Shown one piece after another: positions 1 to 8,698 of a DNA stretch of 51,653 bases. The notes beneath the pieces were generated by a model that had not been told where the DNA came from, ran no database searches, and worked only from the letters and a program-made list of their open reading frames with translations. A program made the position numbers and the translations under genes. Origin of the DNA: Pleurocapsales cyanobacterium LEGE 06147 (GTDB taxonomy: Bacteria; Cyanobacteriota; Cyanobacteriia; Cyanobacteriales; Xenococcaceae); NCBI GenBank assembly GCA_015207585.1, contig JADEWQ010000034.1, positions 1 to 51,653 of the forward strand. Direction: 5' to 3'. Position 1 is the stretch's first letter, and the number at the start of each line of letters is the position of its first letter.

Positions 1-76
1 TAATATACAAGAATTGAGCAGAGCGTCTCCGATTCATGTCTCTATAAGCTCTTGCTTCAAAGCGCTCGCTCGTCCC

Positions 77-358
77 CTAGTGTTTCTTCCCTCCATAACG
101 GGTGTCCTCGCTCCCGTGGAGCGCTTTTAAGTAAGCTCTCCAATTATTGTGATCGCGAGAAACAATCTCTTGATATTGAGCAAGTGCCGCTCTATTAAAT
201 TGGATTGCTTCTGCTATTCCGGAATAAAATAACTCTGAAGCGTTAGCGGCAGAATCGATTTCCTTCACTGCTATAACCGATCGCTCAAACAGTAAGAGCA
301 TCAAAACAGCCGAGATAGTCAAAAGACAGACTGTCAAACTAATGTTATTTCCCTGCAA
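77..358 (-). CDS. small membrane-anchored hypothetical protein
   Basis: The product would be 93 residues. Residues about 5-25 form one hydrophobic helix (SLTVCLLTISAVLMLLLF), followed by a hydrophilic tail rich in Ala, Gln and charged residues, so a single-pass membrane anchor with a soluble tail is likely. The start would be TTG, because no ATG lies upstream in frame before the frame loses plausibility. It is divergent from the HAD hydrolase gene at 433. I do not recognise the family, and no catalytic motif is visible. The weak start leaves some doubt that it is a real gene. Confidence 0.45.
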   Translation of the reverse strand: MQGNNISLTVCLLTISAVLMLLLFERSVIAVKEIDSAANASELFYSGIAEAIQFNRAALAQYQEIVSRDHNNWRAYLKALHGSEDTRYGGKKH

Positions 359-432
359 AGATCTCTCAATAACAATTGCCAGATGGTAAGGACTAGGATA
401 AGTTGTATATAAAATTTAATAATTATTGATAA

Positions 433-1134
433 ATGCTAAGACTAATTACCGACTTTGACGGTCCAATTATGGATGTGTCTGACCGTTATTATTGCGTTTA
501 CCAATACTGTTTAGAAAAAACAAAGCGTCCCAAACAACCAATTCACCAATTATCCAAAGCCCAATTCTGGGAACTCAAGCGAGCTAGAGTACCCGAACAA
601 AAAATTGGGATTATTTCCGGTTTAGATGAAGAACAAGCCAGGAAGTTTGCACGACTGCGGCGAGAAACAGTTCACACTTTACCTTATTTGAGGCACGATA
701 AACTTATTCCTGGGGCGGTAGAAACTTTAGAGAAACTACAGCATCTAGGTATTGATGTAGTCGTAATGACAATGCGCCGAGAGCAAGAACTAGAAGCCGC
801 CTTTAAACAATACGATTTAGCTCGTTTTTTTCCTCGCGATCGCTGTTATTGTCTGAGCAATGACTATGTTAAAACTAGTGACGTACGAGACAAACCTTTA
901 TTGATGGAGAGGGCATTAACAGAGTTGCCCTCAGCTGCTGAAGTTTGGATGATAGGCGATACGGAAGCCGATATCGTTGCGGCTAAAACCCATAAAGTAA
1001 AAATAATTGGGGTATTATCCGGTATTCGCGATCGCCCTCGATTAGAACGCTATCAACCGGATATGATTGTCAACGACTTGAGCGAAGCTGTTGCTGCGCT
1101 CGTCGCCACTATCCCCTCAATTACCCGTAAATAA
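433..1134 (+). CDS. HAD-superfamily hydrolase
   Basis: A 233-residue protein with the full set of haloacid dehalogenase motifs. Motif I is near the N-terminus (DFDGPIMD, nucleophile and general acid Asp), motif II is VVVMTMR, the motif III Lys is in DKPLL, and motif IV is MIGDTEADIVAAK. The residues between motifs I and II form a helical cap of about 80 residues, as in phosphoglycolate-phosphatase-like C1-cap enzymes. Such enzymes are cytosolic phosphatases acting on small phosphorylated metabolites; the substrate cannot be read from the sequence. In motif I the residue two after the nucleophile is Gly-Pro rather than the common Gly-Thr. Family assignment is secure, substrate unknown. Confidence 0.9.
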   Translation: MLRLITDFDGPIMDVSDRYYCVYQYCLEKTKRPKQPIHQLSKAQFWELKRARVPEQKIGIISGLDEEQARKFARLRRETVHTLPYLRHDKLIPGAVETLEKLQHLGIDVVVMTMRREQELEAAFKQYDLARFFPRDRCYCLSNDYVKTSDVRDKPLLMERALTELPSAAEVWMIGDTEADIVAAKTHKVKIIGVLSGIRDRPRLERYQPDMIVNDLSEAVAALVATIPSITRK

Positions 1135-1229
1135 ATAGTGCTACACAATTCAATTGTTCATGTCATTATTAACTAGAATCGAATCAAACAAATTAAAAGT
1201 TTAGCAAGTAATTTAAATACAAAAAGAGA

Positions 1230-1856
1230 TTAACGGAGAAAGCAACTAACCAGCCAAAACAGACAAAAAGTTAGCACTGCGGCAAACTGATCGCTTCCTA
1301 ACATGATTCCAGTTCCTTGACCGAGCACCAGGTTTGCCAGACCAGTGCCTATGCCAATTCCCAGTAATAAAGTAATAAAACTGAGTAATAAAGCACGTCC
1401 AAAACGTTTTTCTTTACGGTTAAGGAAATAAATATTGGCCGCAAATCCTAAAGCCATCAACAGAGGTAAGAGAGATGCTTCCGTATTTTGGGAAAATACT
1501 GAGATAGCAGCCAAAACTAAGAATACCCCACTCGACCAGAGAATTTCAGATTGAGATGGCGTGTCCAGCAATTGCTGTAGCCAATTAGGAGTATTATATT
1601 GGGGAACGGGAGTTAGATTAGGAGGTGTTTCGAGCGATCGCTCGGGAAAGCGAATGCGCTCGGGTACTTTAATCTTGCCTTCTTGTCGTAATCTCAGGCG
1701 ATCCATAATAATTGAATCATAGGCAGCTTCGATGGTCTCGATGACTTTGCTATCATTCTTGTGTTGTTCGTAGAGTCGCTTTTTAGCATCCTGTATCTCT
1801 TCAAAAGATGCGTTTTCACCAACTCCAAGTAGTTCGTAGGGATTTTGCTCGCTCAT
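1230..1856 (-). CDS. CPP1-like / J-like domain membrane protein
   Basis: 208 residues. Residues 1-55 resemble a DnaJ-like fold (NPYELLGV, then helices) but lack the HPD tripeptide needed to stimulate Hsp70, as in the CPP1/CDF1-like family of cyanobacteria and plastids. After a linker rich in Pro and Arg (about 56-95) come roughly four hydrophobic segments (about 105-205), so the C-terminal half sits in a membrane. Plant CPP1 is a chaperone for protochlorophyllide oxidoreductase; whether the cyanobacterial protein does the same is inference. It lies 63 bp upstream of, and on the same strand as, the end of the DUF2839 reading direction, so the two genes may be cotranscribed. Confidence 0.8.
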   Translation of the reverse strand: MSEQNPYELLGVGENASFEEIQDAKKRLYEQHKNDSKVIETIEAAYDSIIMDRLRLRQEGKIKVPERIRFPERSLETPPNLTPVPQYNTPNWLQQLLDTPSQSEILWSSGVFLVLAAISVFSQNTEASLLPLLMALGFAANIYFLNRKEKRFGRALLLSFITLLLGIGIGTGLANLVLGQGTGIMLGSDQFAAVLTFCLFWLVSCFLR

Positions 1857-1919
1857 CTTTGCTATCTCCTAGATCGTGCTCAATCTTGTTGATTTTGACA
1901 AATATTCATTCAAGCTGTC

Positions 1920-2132
1920 TTAGTAAACTTCCCACCAACCAAAAGCCGGTCCGACAAACCGAACAGTTAACCAAACAGCAACTATCATAACAATACCGAT
2001 CCAAGCTCCCCTAGTCGTCCATCGAACAAACTGTTCTGCTTGGGTTTTAGTAATTGGTAACCAGGGAAGAATAGTTGGTTCTTGACCGTATTTATCACCT
2101 AATGCAGCTTTACGACGTTTTGCTTCACCCAT
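1920..2132 (-). CDS. DUF2839 family small membrane protein
   Basis: A 70-residue protein that begins MGEAKRRKAALGDKYG, the hallmark N-terminus of the DUF2839 family. A basic N-terminal stretch is followed by one hydrophobic helix at about residues 42-60 (GAWIGIVMIVAVWLTV), so it is a single-pass membrane protein. No function is known. It precedes the CPP1-like gene on the same strand by 63 bp. The ATG start is supported by the conserved N-terminus. Confidence 0.8.
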   Translation of the reverse strand: MGEAKRRKAALGDKYGQEPTILPWLPITKTQAEQFVRWTTRGAWIGIVMIVAVWLTVRFVGPAFGWWEVY

Positions 2133-2256
2133 AATACAAATATGATCGATCTCGCGATTATGGCTCGATCATAGCGTTTTCTGGGCACGGGAAAAAAGTG
2201 AACGGTGACTAAATAATGGGAGATAGTCTATAGCCTGTAACTGCTCGTGCCAATTC

Positions 2257-3948
2257 TCAATCCGCTGTTTTAATAACGGGTAAATGACTTAAGGGAACGG
2301 TGAAAGTAACGGTAGAACCCAATCCTTCACCCATGCTGTAGAAGGAAATATTTCCTCCCATCGCTTCTACTAATTTTTGGGATATGGCTAAACCCAAACC
2401 CGTACCGCCGTAAGCTTTAGTACGAGAGCCATCAACTTGAAAAAAGTTTTCAAACAGCTTGTCTTGTTTTTCTAGAGAAACGCCAATACCAGTATCGGCA
2501 ACACTAATTTTGACCATACCGGGAAACTCTCGTCCATGATATCGAACTTTCTTTTTGCTTAGTTCGGCACTAACAATTACTCCTCCTTCGTGGGTAAATT
2601 TAATGGCATTGCCTACTAAATTGAGCATCACCTGTAACAAGCGTTTATAGTTACCGTAGATAATTACAGGTGTAAGGGTGGCAGGATATTTGATTTGGAA
2701 GTTGAGATTTTTCTGTTCTGCCTGGGTATGAGTCAAATTATCGACATTCTCAAACAAGTCCTCTAACTCTACATCGGTCAATTCTAAATCCATCTTGCCT
2801 GCTTCAATTTTGGCAATATCGAGGACATCGTTAATTAAATCGAGTAGGTGAAGAGACGATTTGTAGGCTTCTTGAAGAAATTCTAGCTGCTCATCGGCGT
2901 TATCTGCTACGCCCTCAATCACCAGTTTCAGAAAACCAATAATCCCGTTAAGAGGGGTACGGAGTTCGTGAGAAGTATTGGCTAAAAAATCACTTTTGAG
3001 GCGACTGGCTTCTTCAGCTCTAATACTGGTTTGTTCTAGTTCTTGATAGAGTTTAGCATGAGCACTCGCCGTGCCGACTTGTTCGGCTAACTCTTGTACT
3101 AATTCTAACTCCATTGCCGTCCAACTGCGGTAGCGATCGCATTGTTGCAGACAGATTAAGGTATTGCCCTCATTTTTATAGGCAGTCGATACCACCAATA
3201 CTGACTTTTGTTGGTAAGAATCTGGCCCTAATAAATCTACCGCGATCGCTTGGCGAGATTGAATCGCTTGCTCGAAATAAAGCTCTGATTGCTTATCTAT
3301 AGTTTGTCCCAGCATTGAGGAAATATCTGGCTGAAGGTACTCCGCTTCTACTTTCAGTTTTTCCGTGTTTGGACTATAAGAAAGAATCAAACAACGACTT
3401 ACTCCCAGTGCTTGTCCCAAGTTATCTACTGTTTGTTGCCAAATAGTTTGTAAATCCAGACTACGGCGAATCTTACGAGAAATTTGGGTCAACAGTTTTT
3501 GGTAGCTATAAAGGGGAGCGGGTAATCTCGAATGACTAAACAAAGACATTTCTGCTTCGCTGAGAAGATGTCCGATTCCTAATACCGAGCAGGGTTCTCC
3601 CCGAGCCGGTAAAATTGGACTAATTACTAACTCGAAAGCAAAAGACTGACCTTGACATTCAAACAAGCAATAGCATTGTTCGGGGAGACGACGCTTAAGA
3701 GCTTGCCGAATTTTTTGCTTGTATGCTTGTTGCTCGACGGGAGTAAAAACTTCTTCTAAAGATGTGCCTATCACCTGCTCGTTACTCAAACCATATTCTT
3801 CAGCCAACTCCCACCAAAAAGAAAGGTACTTGCCGGAGCGAGCTTGAGTAAACACTAATTCTGCACCCAGATGTTGCCACTCGATCGAGTTTATTTGAGT
3901 AAGAGCGGTTTTGGGGTTAACCACTTCTGAATTAAATCCGGTGAACAT
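2257..3948 (-). CDS. PAS-GAF sensor histidine kinase
   Basis: 563 residues. A PAS-like domain at about 25-115 is followed by a GAF domain (about 150-300), a short coiled coil, a HisKA dimerisation domain with the phospho-accepting His in SHELRTPLNG (near 328), and a HATPase_c domain (about 430-555) with N-box NLVGNAIKF, G1 box VADTGIGV and G2 box GGTGLGLA. No transmembrane segment is visible, so it is a cytosolic sensor. No response regulator gene is adjacent; it is an orphan kinase whose partner is encoded elsewhere. GAF domains of this kind can bind bilins or small ligands, but I see no clear bilin-attachment Cys motif. All catalytic boxes are intact. Confidence 0.9.
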   Translation of the reverse strand: MFTGFNSEVVNPKTALTQINSIEWQHLGAELVFTQARSGKYLSFWWELAEEYGLSNEQVIGTSLEEVFTPVEQQAYKQKIRQALKRRLPEQCYCLFECQGQSFAFELVISPILPARGEPCSVLGIGHLLSEAEMSLFSHSRLPAPLYSYQKLLTQISRKIRRSLDLQTIWQQTVDNLGQALGVSRCLILSYSPNTEKLKVEAEYLQPDISSMLGQTIDKQSELYFEQAIQSRQAIAVDLLGPDSYQQKSVLVVSTAYKNEGNTLICLQQCDRYRSWTAMELELVQELAEQVGTASAHAKLYQELEQTSIRAEEASRLKSDFLANTSHELRTPLNGIIGFLKLVIEGVADNADEQLEFLQEAYKSSLHLLDLINDVLDIAKIEAGKMDLELTDVELEDLFENVDNLTHTQAEQKNLNFQIKYPATLTPVIIYGNYKRLLQVMLNLVGNAIKFTHEGGVIVSAELSKKKVRYHGREFPGMVKISVADTGIGVSLEKQDKLFENFFQVDGSRTKAYGGTGLGLAISQKLVEAMGGNISFYSMGEGLGSTVTFTVPLSHLPVIKTAD

Positions 3949-4133
3949 TAGCAGGTAGATAGGTGATTTAATCGGTCGGAAAAAAAATGTCAGCCTCTTC
4001 CCTGAAACTATAACCTATAGTTTTCTCCGGTAGCGATACTTCGATTTTTTTTTCCTCAAACACAGCTACGCTTTATTAGAATCACTTTTCTACCTGGCAA
4101 TTATTTTCTTTTTTTTCTATCTTTGTTAGTCGT

Positions 4134-4364
4134 CTAGTCGTTCCACTCGCCTCGGGGTGGTAAGGGAGGATTGCGCCGAAAGGTACGGGTCAAGTCCCGA
4201 TCGATTTCTCGCTCTCCTCTAAGCCACTCTTTAATGGCCGTTTCTATCACTCGACTGGGATCGTTAGTCAGATGTTTAATCTGCTCTAAAACTTCTGAGT
4301 CTAAGTGAATCGAAATTTCCACCTTTTCTGCCGAACGCTCTTGCTGCACGCTATTTTCATTCAT
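4134..4364 (-). CDS. small ribbon-helix-helix-like protein
   Basis: 76 residues. Positions about 14-50 fit a ribbon-helix-helix fold: a beta strand (KVEISIHLD) followed by two helices (SEVLEQIKHL and PSRVIETAIKEWL). Such proteins are DNA-binding repressors or antitoxins. The C-terminus is a Pro- and Arg-rich tail. No toxin-like gene lies next to it, so an antitoxin role is not supported here. It is divergent from lepA, with 141 bp between the two starts. The fold is inferred from the sequence pattern only. Confidence 0.6.
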   Translation of the reverse strand: MNENSVQQERSAEKVEISIHLDSEVLEQIKHLTNDPSRVIETAIKEWLRGEREIDRDLTRTFRRNPPLPPRGEWND

Positions 4365-4505
4365 AGACTTTTTAGGTTCTTCTAGTAAGTATTTTACCTA
4401 ACTAAGAACAAAGGACAAATGAATTGATTAGTGAGTAATTCATTAGAATTAAAATCGACATTAAAATAGTTTAAAGATTATAAACTTTTATCGATCGCTA
4501 CTCTT

Positions 4506-6314
4506 ATGACCGACGTTCCCGTCTCTCGAATTCGCAATTTTTCTATTATTGCCCACATCGACCACGGTAAATCGACTTTGGCTGACCGAATGTTGCAGTT
4601 GACTGGCACTGTTGCCCAGAGGAAAATGAAAGAGCAATTCCTCGATAATATGGATTTGGAAAGAGAGCGGGGCATTACTATCAAGCTGCAAGCCGCACGA
4701 ATGAATTATACTGCCAGCGATGGTCAGCAATATGTCCTCAATCTCATCGATACTCCCGGTCACGTAGATTTTTCCTATGAAGTTTCCCGTTCTTTGGCAG
4801 CTTGTGAAGGCGCGTTATTAGTGGTGGATGCTTCTCAGGGAGTGGAAGCACAAACCCTGGCCAATGTTTATCTTGCCCTGGAAAACGATTTAGAAATTAT
4901 TCCCGTACTAAATAAAATTGATTTACCCGGTGCAGAACCAGAAAGAGTAGCTCAAGAGATAGAAGATGTCGTTGGTCTAGATTGCAGTAACATTATTAAA
5001 GCTTCCGCCAAAGAAGGTATTGGCGTTAAAGAAATCTTAGAAGCGATCGTTCATCTAATTCCGCCACCGCAAAATACAATAGACGAACCTCTAAGAGCGC
5101 TGATTTTTGATAGCTACTACGATGCTTATCGTGGTGTGATTGTCTATTTTCGCGTTATGGATGGGAAAGTAAGGAAAGGCGATCGCGTCCGCTTAATGGC
5201 TTCGGATAAAGAATATGAAATTGATGAATTAGGAGTTCTCTCTCCCCACCAAATTCAAGTAGAAGAACTTCATGCGGGAGAAGTAGGCTATTTAGCCGCA
5301 GCTATTAAAACTGTAGAAGATGCCCGCGTGGGGGATACGATTACTCTTGCTAATAATCCCGCAGCCGAACCGCTACCTGGATATACTGAAGCTAAACCCA
5401 TGGTTTTCTGCGGTCTGTTTCCCACCGATTCAGACCAATACGCAGACCTTAAAGATGCCCTAGAGAAACTCAAACTTAACGATGCTGCCCTTTCCTACGA
5501 CCCAGAAACCTCTAGTGCAATGGGTTTTGGTTTCCGGTGTGGTTTCTTGGGCTTGTTGCATATGGAGATCGTCCAAGAAAGACTGGAAAGGGAATACAAC
5601 CTCGATCTTATTACTACTGCTCCATCCGTAGTCTATCGCGTTACCCTGATTGATGGAGAAGTGGTCGAAATTGACAATCCCAGCCAGTTACCACCACCTC
5701 AGCAACGAATCAAGATTGAAGAACCCTACATCAAGGTAGAAATGATTACTCCGGAAACCTATGTTGGGGCATTAATGGATTTATGCCAAACGCGACGGGG
5801 TGTGTTTATAGACATGAAATATTTTACCCAAAGCCGCACCAGCCTAGTGTACGAATTGCCTTTAGCCGAAGTAGTTACTGACTTTTTCGACCAACTCAAA
5901 TCCCGTTCTCGCGGCTATGCCAGCATGGAGTATCAGCTGATTGGCTATCGAGAAAACGATTTGGTCAAATTAGATATTTTAGTTAATAAAGAGCCGGTAG
6001 ATGCTCTATCGACTATCGTCCATCGCGACAAAGCCTATCATGTCGGTCGGGCTTTAACCGAAAAACTTAAAGAACTAATCCCTCGCCATCAATTTAAAGT
6101 GCCCATCCAAGCGACAATTGGTTCTAAAGTCATTGCCAGCGAACACATTCCCGCCTTGCGCAAAGACGTACTCGCCAAATGCTACGGCGGTGATATTTCT
6201 CGTAAGAAAAAACTCCTGCAAAAGCAAGCTAAAGGTAAAAAACGCATGAAAGCGATCGGTACGGTAGATGTACCGCAAGAGGCTTTTATGGCTGTGTTAA
6301 AACTGGAGCAATAG
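4506..6314 (+). CDS. lepA: elongation factor 4 (back-translocase)
   Basis: 602 residues, the usual length for LepA/EF4. The G domain has the P-loop [13 protein letters not shown] (about 17-29), DTPGHVDF and NKIDLP; EF-Tu-like domain II and EF-G-like domains follow. The LepA-specific C-terminal domain ends with the conserved [16 protein letters not shown] segment, which separates it from EF-G. The protein is a ribosome-associated GTPase that acts on stalled or mistranslocated ribosomes. The gene stands alone, downstream of a divergent small DNA-binding-like gene. There is no obvious Shine-Dalgarno sequence before the ATG. The gene is intact. Confidence 0.98.
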   Translation: MTDVPVSRIRNFSIIAHIDHGKSTLADRMLQLTGTVAQRKMKEQFLDNMDLERERGITIKLQAARMNYTASDGQQYVLNLIDTPGHVDFSYEVSRSLAACEGALLVVDASQGVEAQTLANVYLALENDLEIIPVLNKIDLPGAEPERVAQEIEDVVGLDCSNIIKASAKEGIGVKEILEAIVHLIPPPQNTIDEPLRALIFDSYYDAYRGVIVYFRVMDGKVRKGDRVRLMASDKEYEIDELGVLSPHQIQVEELHAGEVGYLAAAIKTVEDARVGDTITLANNPAAEPLPGYTEAKPMVFCGLFPTDSDQYADLKDALEKLKLNDAALSYDPETSSAMGFGFRCGFLGLLHMEIVQERLEREYNLDLITTAPSVVYRVTLIDGEVVEIDNPSQLPPPQQRIKIEEPYIKVEMITPETYVGALMDLCQTRRGVFIDMKYFTQSRTSLVYELPLAEVVTDFFDQLKSRSRGYASMEYQLIGYRENDLVKLDILVNKEPVDALSTIVHRDKAYHVGRALTEKLKELIPRHQFKVPIQATIGSKVIASEHIPALRKDVLAKCYGGDISRKKKLLQKQAKGKKRMKAIGTVDVPQEAFMAVLKLEQ

Positions 6315-6466
6315 ATGGTGTACGAGGAATAGGGAACTAACAACGTCTCAAATCAGCGGCGGCAGATAAGGCTGAACTCAGCACCAACAGCTTTCAACCG
6401 TTCGCTGCATTTGAATTATTAGTTGGCGATTCTAAAACTCCATCTAAACTAAAGAATCACCGCTTT

Positions 6467-7045
6467 TTATAAACTCCCAGATAGGTCGATTATCCAAACT
6501 TGCGCCTCGATAAATCTGTCATATCGCCAATACCCTTCAGTTTTCCACTTATGACCTGGCATTCCATATTCCTGAACCACCTCAATAATTTCTTCCGAAG
6601 TAAACACTTGACCGTGAATTGGTTTTCGATATGGATCGGCTCGTCCGGTGGTGTCCGTAGCGATCGCTAAACTCGGCATACTGTCAGGATAGGTGAACGA
6701 AATCATGTCGCTGCTGAACAGAGACAATGGGAGCTGCAACTTAACCGGATTCACATCGCTGAAAAAGCCATTTTTTTGAAAAAAGCCATCGTTTTCACCC
6801 AGGACAAAATACAGCGGATTTTTTAGATACGGCTTCTTGCCCTTCTTCACAAACTCGTCGTAGAGCCATGCTTCGACTCTTCGACGTTCTTCCAGATAAC
6901 CAGGATGCAGCCATGTCCGCTTGCCGCTCTTTTTGAGGTTTGATAAAAATTCCTCGGCTACCTCATCAGGTTGACTACAAACATCTTTCAAGATGTTGCT
7001 TCCCGCGTCGTAGTAATGCGTGATGTAGCTGGGAATCTCGCACAT
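6467..7045 (-). CDS. hypothetical protein, 192 aa
   Basis: A soluble 192-residue protein with no signal peptide or membrane segment. It is rich in aromatic residues and contains motifs such as RTWLHPGYLEERRRVEAWLY and FFQKNGFFSDVNP. I do not recognise the family and see no catalytic signature. The ATG start at 7045 is clear. It is convergent with lepA, 152 bp away, and on the same strand as the oxidoreductase gene upstream, from which it is separated by 184 bp. The coding pattern and amino-acid composition look real. Confidence 0.65.
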   Translation of the reverse strand: MCEIPSYITHYYDAGSNILKDVCSQPDEVAEEFLSNLKKSGKRTWLHPGYLEERRRVEAWLYDEFVKKGKKPYLKNPLYFVLGENDGFFQKNGFFSDVNPVKLQLPLSLFSSDMISFTYPDSMPSLAIATDTTGRADPYRKPIHGQVFTSEEIIEVVQEYGMPGHKWKTEGYWRYDRFIEAQVWIIDLSGSL

Positions 7046-7229
7046 CCACTTTCATCTTCAATACAAATATTCTTCAACATTGTAAACATGAAGAAAGAAA
7101 CGCTCAAACTCAACCGATCGCCTTTAAGAACAAGGGCAATACCAAAATGCGAAGCGAGCTAACAGAGAATAGTATGTAAACTCTAAGCTACAACTATTCT
7201 TAGTCGGATTCAAGAAAAATTGTTGTCTG

Positions 7230-8345
7230 TCACTCTGACAAAAATACCTCTAAATCTGGCACGTCAACCCAGTGCTTGTTTTCATTAGACTGATGGGTTA
7301 AATCCATTAATAACTGGGAATAAATTCCTTCTCGCAGGGAGGGAACGAGAGATCGACCCCTATCAATGGCTTCGACTAAGCGATCGACTACCCGAATAAA
7401 GGGTGCTAACCTTCCATCGGCAAAGACTTGAGAAAAGGCGAGGCGTTTGGGAATTTCTATTTCTGTCAGAGATTTGCCAGCAGATGCGCCTAATAGTCGG
7501 AAGCCGTGAACGTAGTCTTTGAGGTTATCGCTACCTAAAACTAAAGTGCCCTTGTCGCCATAAACTTCTACCCAATGACCCCTTCCGGCATGGGTAACGG
7601 AACTGATAGATAATTGACAGGGAGTACCGTCAGCTAATTCCAGCATAATTAAGCAAGTATCGTCCGCGTCTACGGGTTTTAACTCGCCTCCAGCTTCGGG
7701 ATCGGGACGTTCGGTAATAGCACAACTAAGGTAACCGCATAATTTTTTTACCGAACCAAATAGCCAACTTATATAATCGAAGGCATGAGAACCAACAGCC
7801 CCTAAAGCACCGCCACCCATATCTTTACGAGAATACCAATTCCAGGCTCGTTCGGGGTTGGCACGGCTGGTTACCAACCAGTCAATTTTGATTAACCGTT
7901 TTTTACCGACGTATCCTTGTTCTAAGTATTCTGCCAGGAGTTGCCAAGCAGGAACAAAACGAAATTCAAAATCGGCGATCGCCACTAATCTTTTTGCCAC
8001 AGCCAGATGATACAGTTCTTCGATCTCGGCTGCATTCATGGTCATCGGTTTTTCTAACAGCAGATGTTTTCCTGCTTCTAGTACCTGCTTCCCCATCTCG
8101 TAGTGTAAAAAAGGAGGAGTAGAGATAGCGGCTGCTTCTACTTCTGGTAAAGAGAGAATTTTATCCAGTCGATTGAAAGCATGAGGAATATTATGGGAAT
8201 CGGCGATCGCTTTTGCTTTGCCTAAATCTGGGTTGTATACGGCTACTACTTTAGTGCGGGGATGATGTTGAAAGCCTGGAATATGAATTTTTTGCCCAAA
8301 ACCCGTGCCGATTACTGCCACACCAATTTGCTTAGAATCGCTCAT
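7230..8345 (-). CDS. Gfo/Idh/MocA family oxidoreductase
   Basis: 371 residues. An N-terminal Rossmann fold starts with AVIGTGFGQKIHIPGF (GxGxxG dinucleotide loop) and has the family's EKP motif (LLLEKPMTM, near residue 98). The C-terminal half is the alpha/beta substrate domain, with GGGALGAVGSHAFDY providing the conserved His of the active-site region. Members oxidise or reduce sugars, inositols or related compounds with NAD(P). The substrate is not deducible, and no sugar-pathway genes lie beside it. It is transcribed away from tRNA-Leu; the start is ATG. Confidence 0.9.
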   Translation of the reverse strand: MSDSKQIGVAVIGTGFGQKIHIPGFQHHPRTKVVAVYNPDLGKAKAIADSHNIPHAFNRLDKILSLPEVEAAAISTPPFLHYEMGKQVLEAGKHLLLEKPMTMNAAEIEELYHLAVAKRLVAIADFEFRFVPAWQLLAEYLEQGYVGKKRLIKIDWLVTSRANPERAWNWYSRKDMGGGALGAVGSHAFDYISWLFGSVKKLCGYLSCAITERPDPEAGGELKPVDADDTCLIMLELADGTPCQLSISSVTHAGRGHWVEVYGDKGTLVLGSDNLKDYVHGFRLLGASAGKSLTEIEIPKRLAFSQVFADGRLAPFIRVVDRLVEAIDRGRSLVPSLREGIYSQLLMDLTHQSNENKHWVDVPDLEVFLSE

Positions 8346-8420
8346 TACTCTTTTTCAAATAAAACTCAAATTTTGTTAATTTTGTTTCTTGTTTTGCTAT
8401 GATTATAAATGGTCTTTTGA

Positions 8421-8501
8421 GCGGACGTGGCGGAATTGGTAGACGCGCTAGATTTAGGTTCTAGTGTCTTTGACGTGAGAGTTCGAGTCTCTCCGTCCGC
8501 A
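8421..8501 (+). tRNA. trnL-UAG: tRNA-Leu (anticodon UAG)
   Basis: The acceptor stem GCGGACG (8421-8427) pairs with CGTCCGC (8494-8500), with discriminator A8501. The D-arm GGCGGAATTGGTAGAC is typical of tRNA-Leu. The anticodon stem CTAGA/TCTAG frames the loop TTTAGGT, giving anticodon TAG. A short variable arm and the T-arm (GTTCGAGTC) follow. The CCA end is not encoded, and there is no intron. A T-rich stretch follows at 8504-8511. Confidence 0.95.
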
Positions 8502-8698
8502 TACTTTTTAATTCCTATAAAGTTGGTGCTATTTGGTACTTTTATCTGCTAATTACTTTTATGTTGTCTAGATTAATATTTCCTCGGTGCAGAACATGAG
8601 GAACCATATGAAATAAAAAAACTATCCCTTCCAAGTAATACAAGGTGGGGTGTTAAGCTTTTTCCATGTATTGCTCTCAATTAGACTTGCTTTAACAG

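Noticed and set aside
8502-8698. Additional RNA gene after tRNA-Leu
   Set aside because: No cloverleaf, conserved T-loop or strong hairpin can be drawn in this AT-rich stretch.
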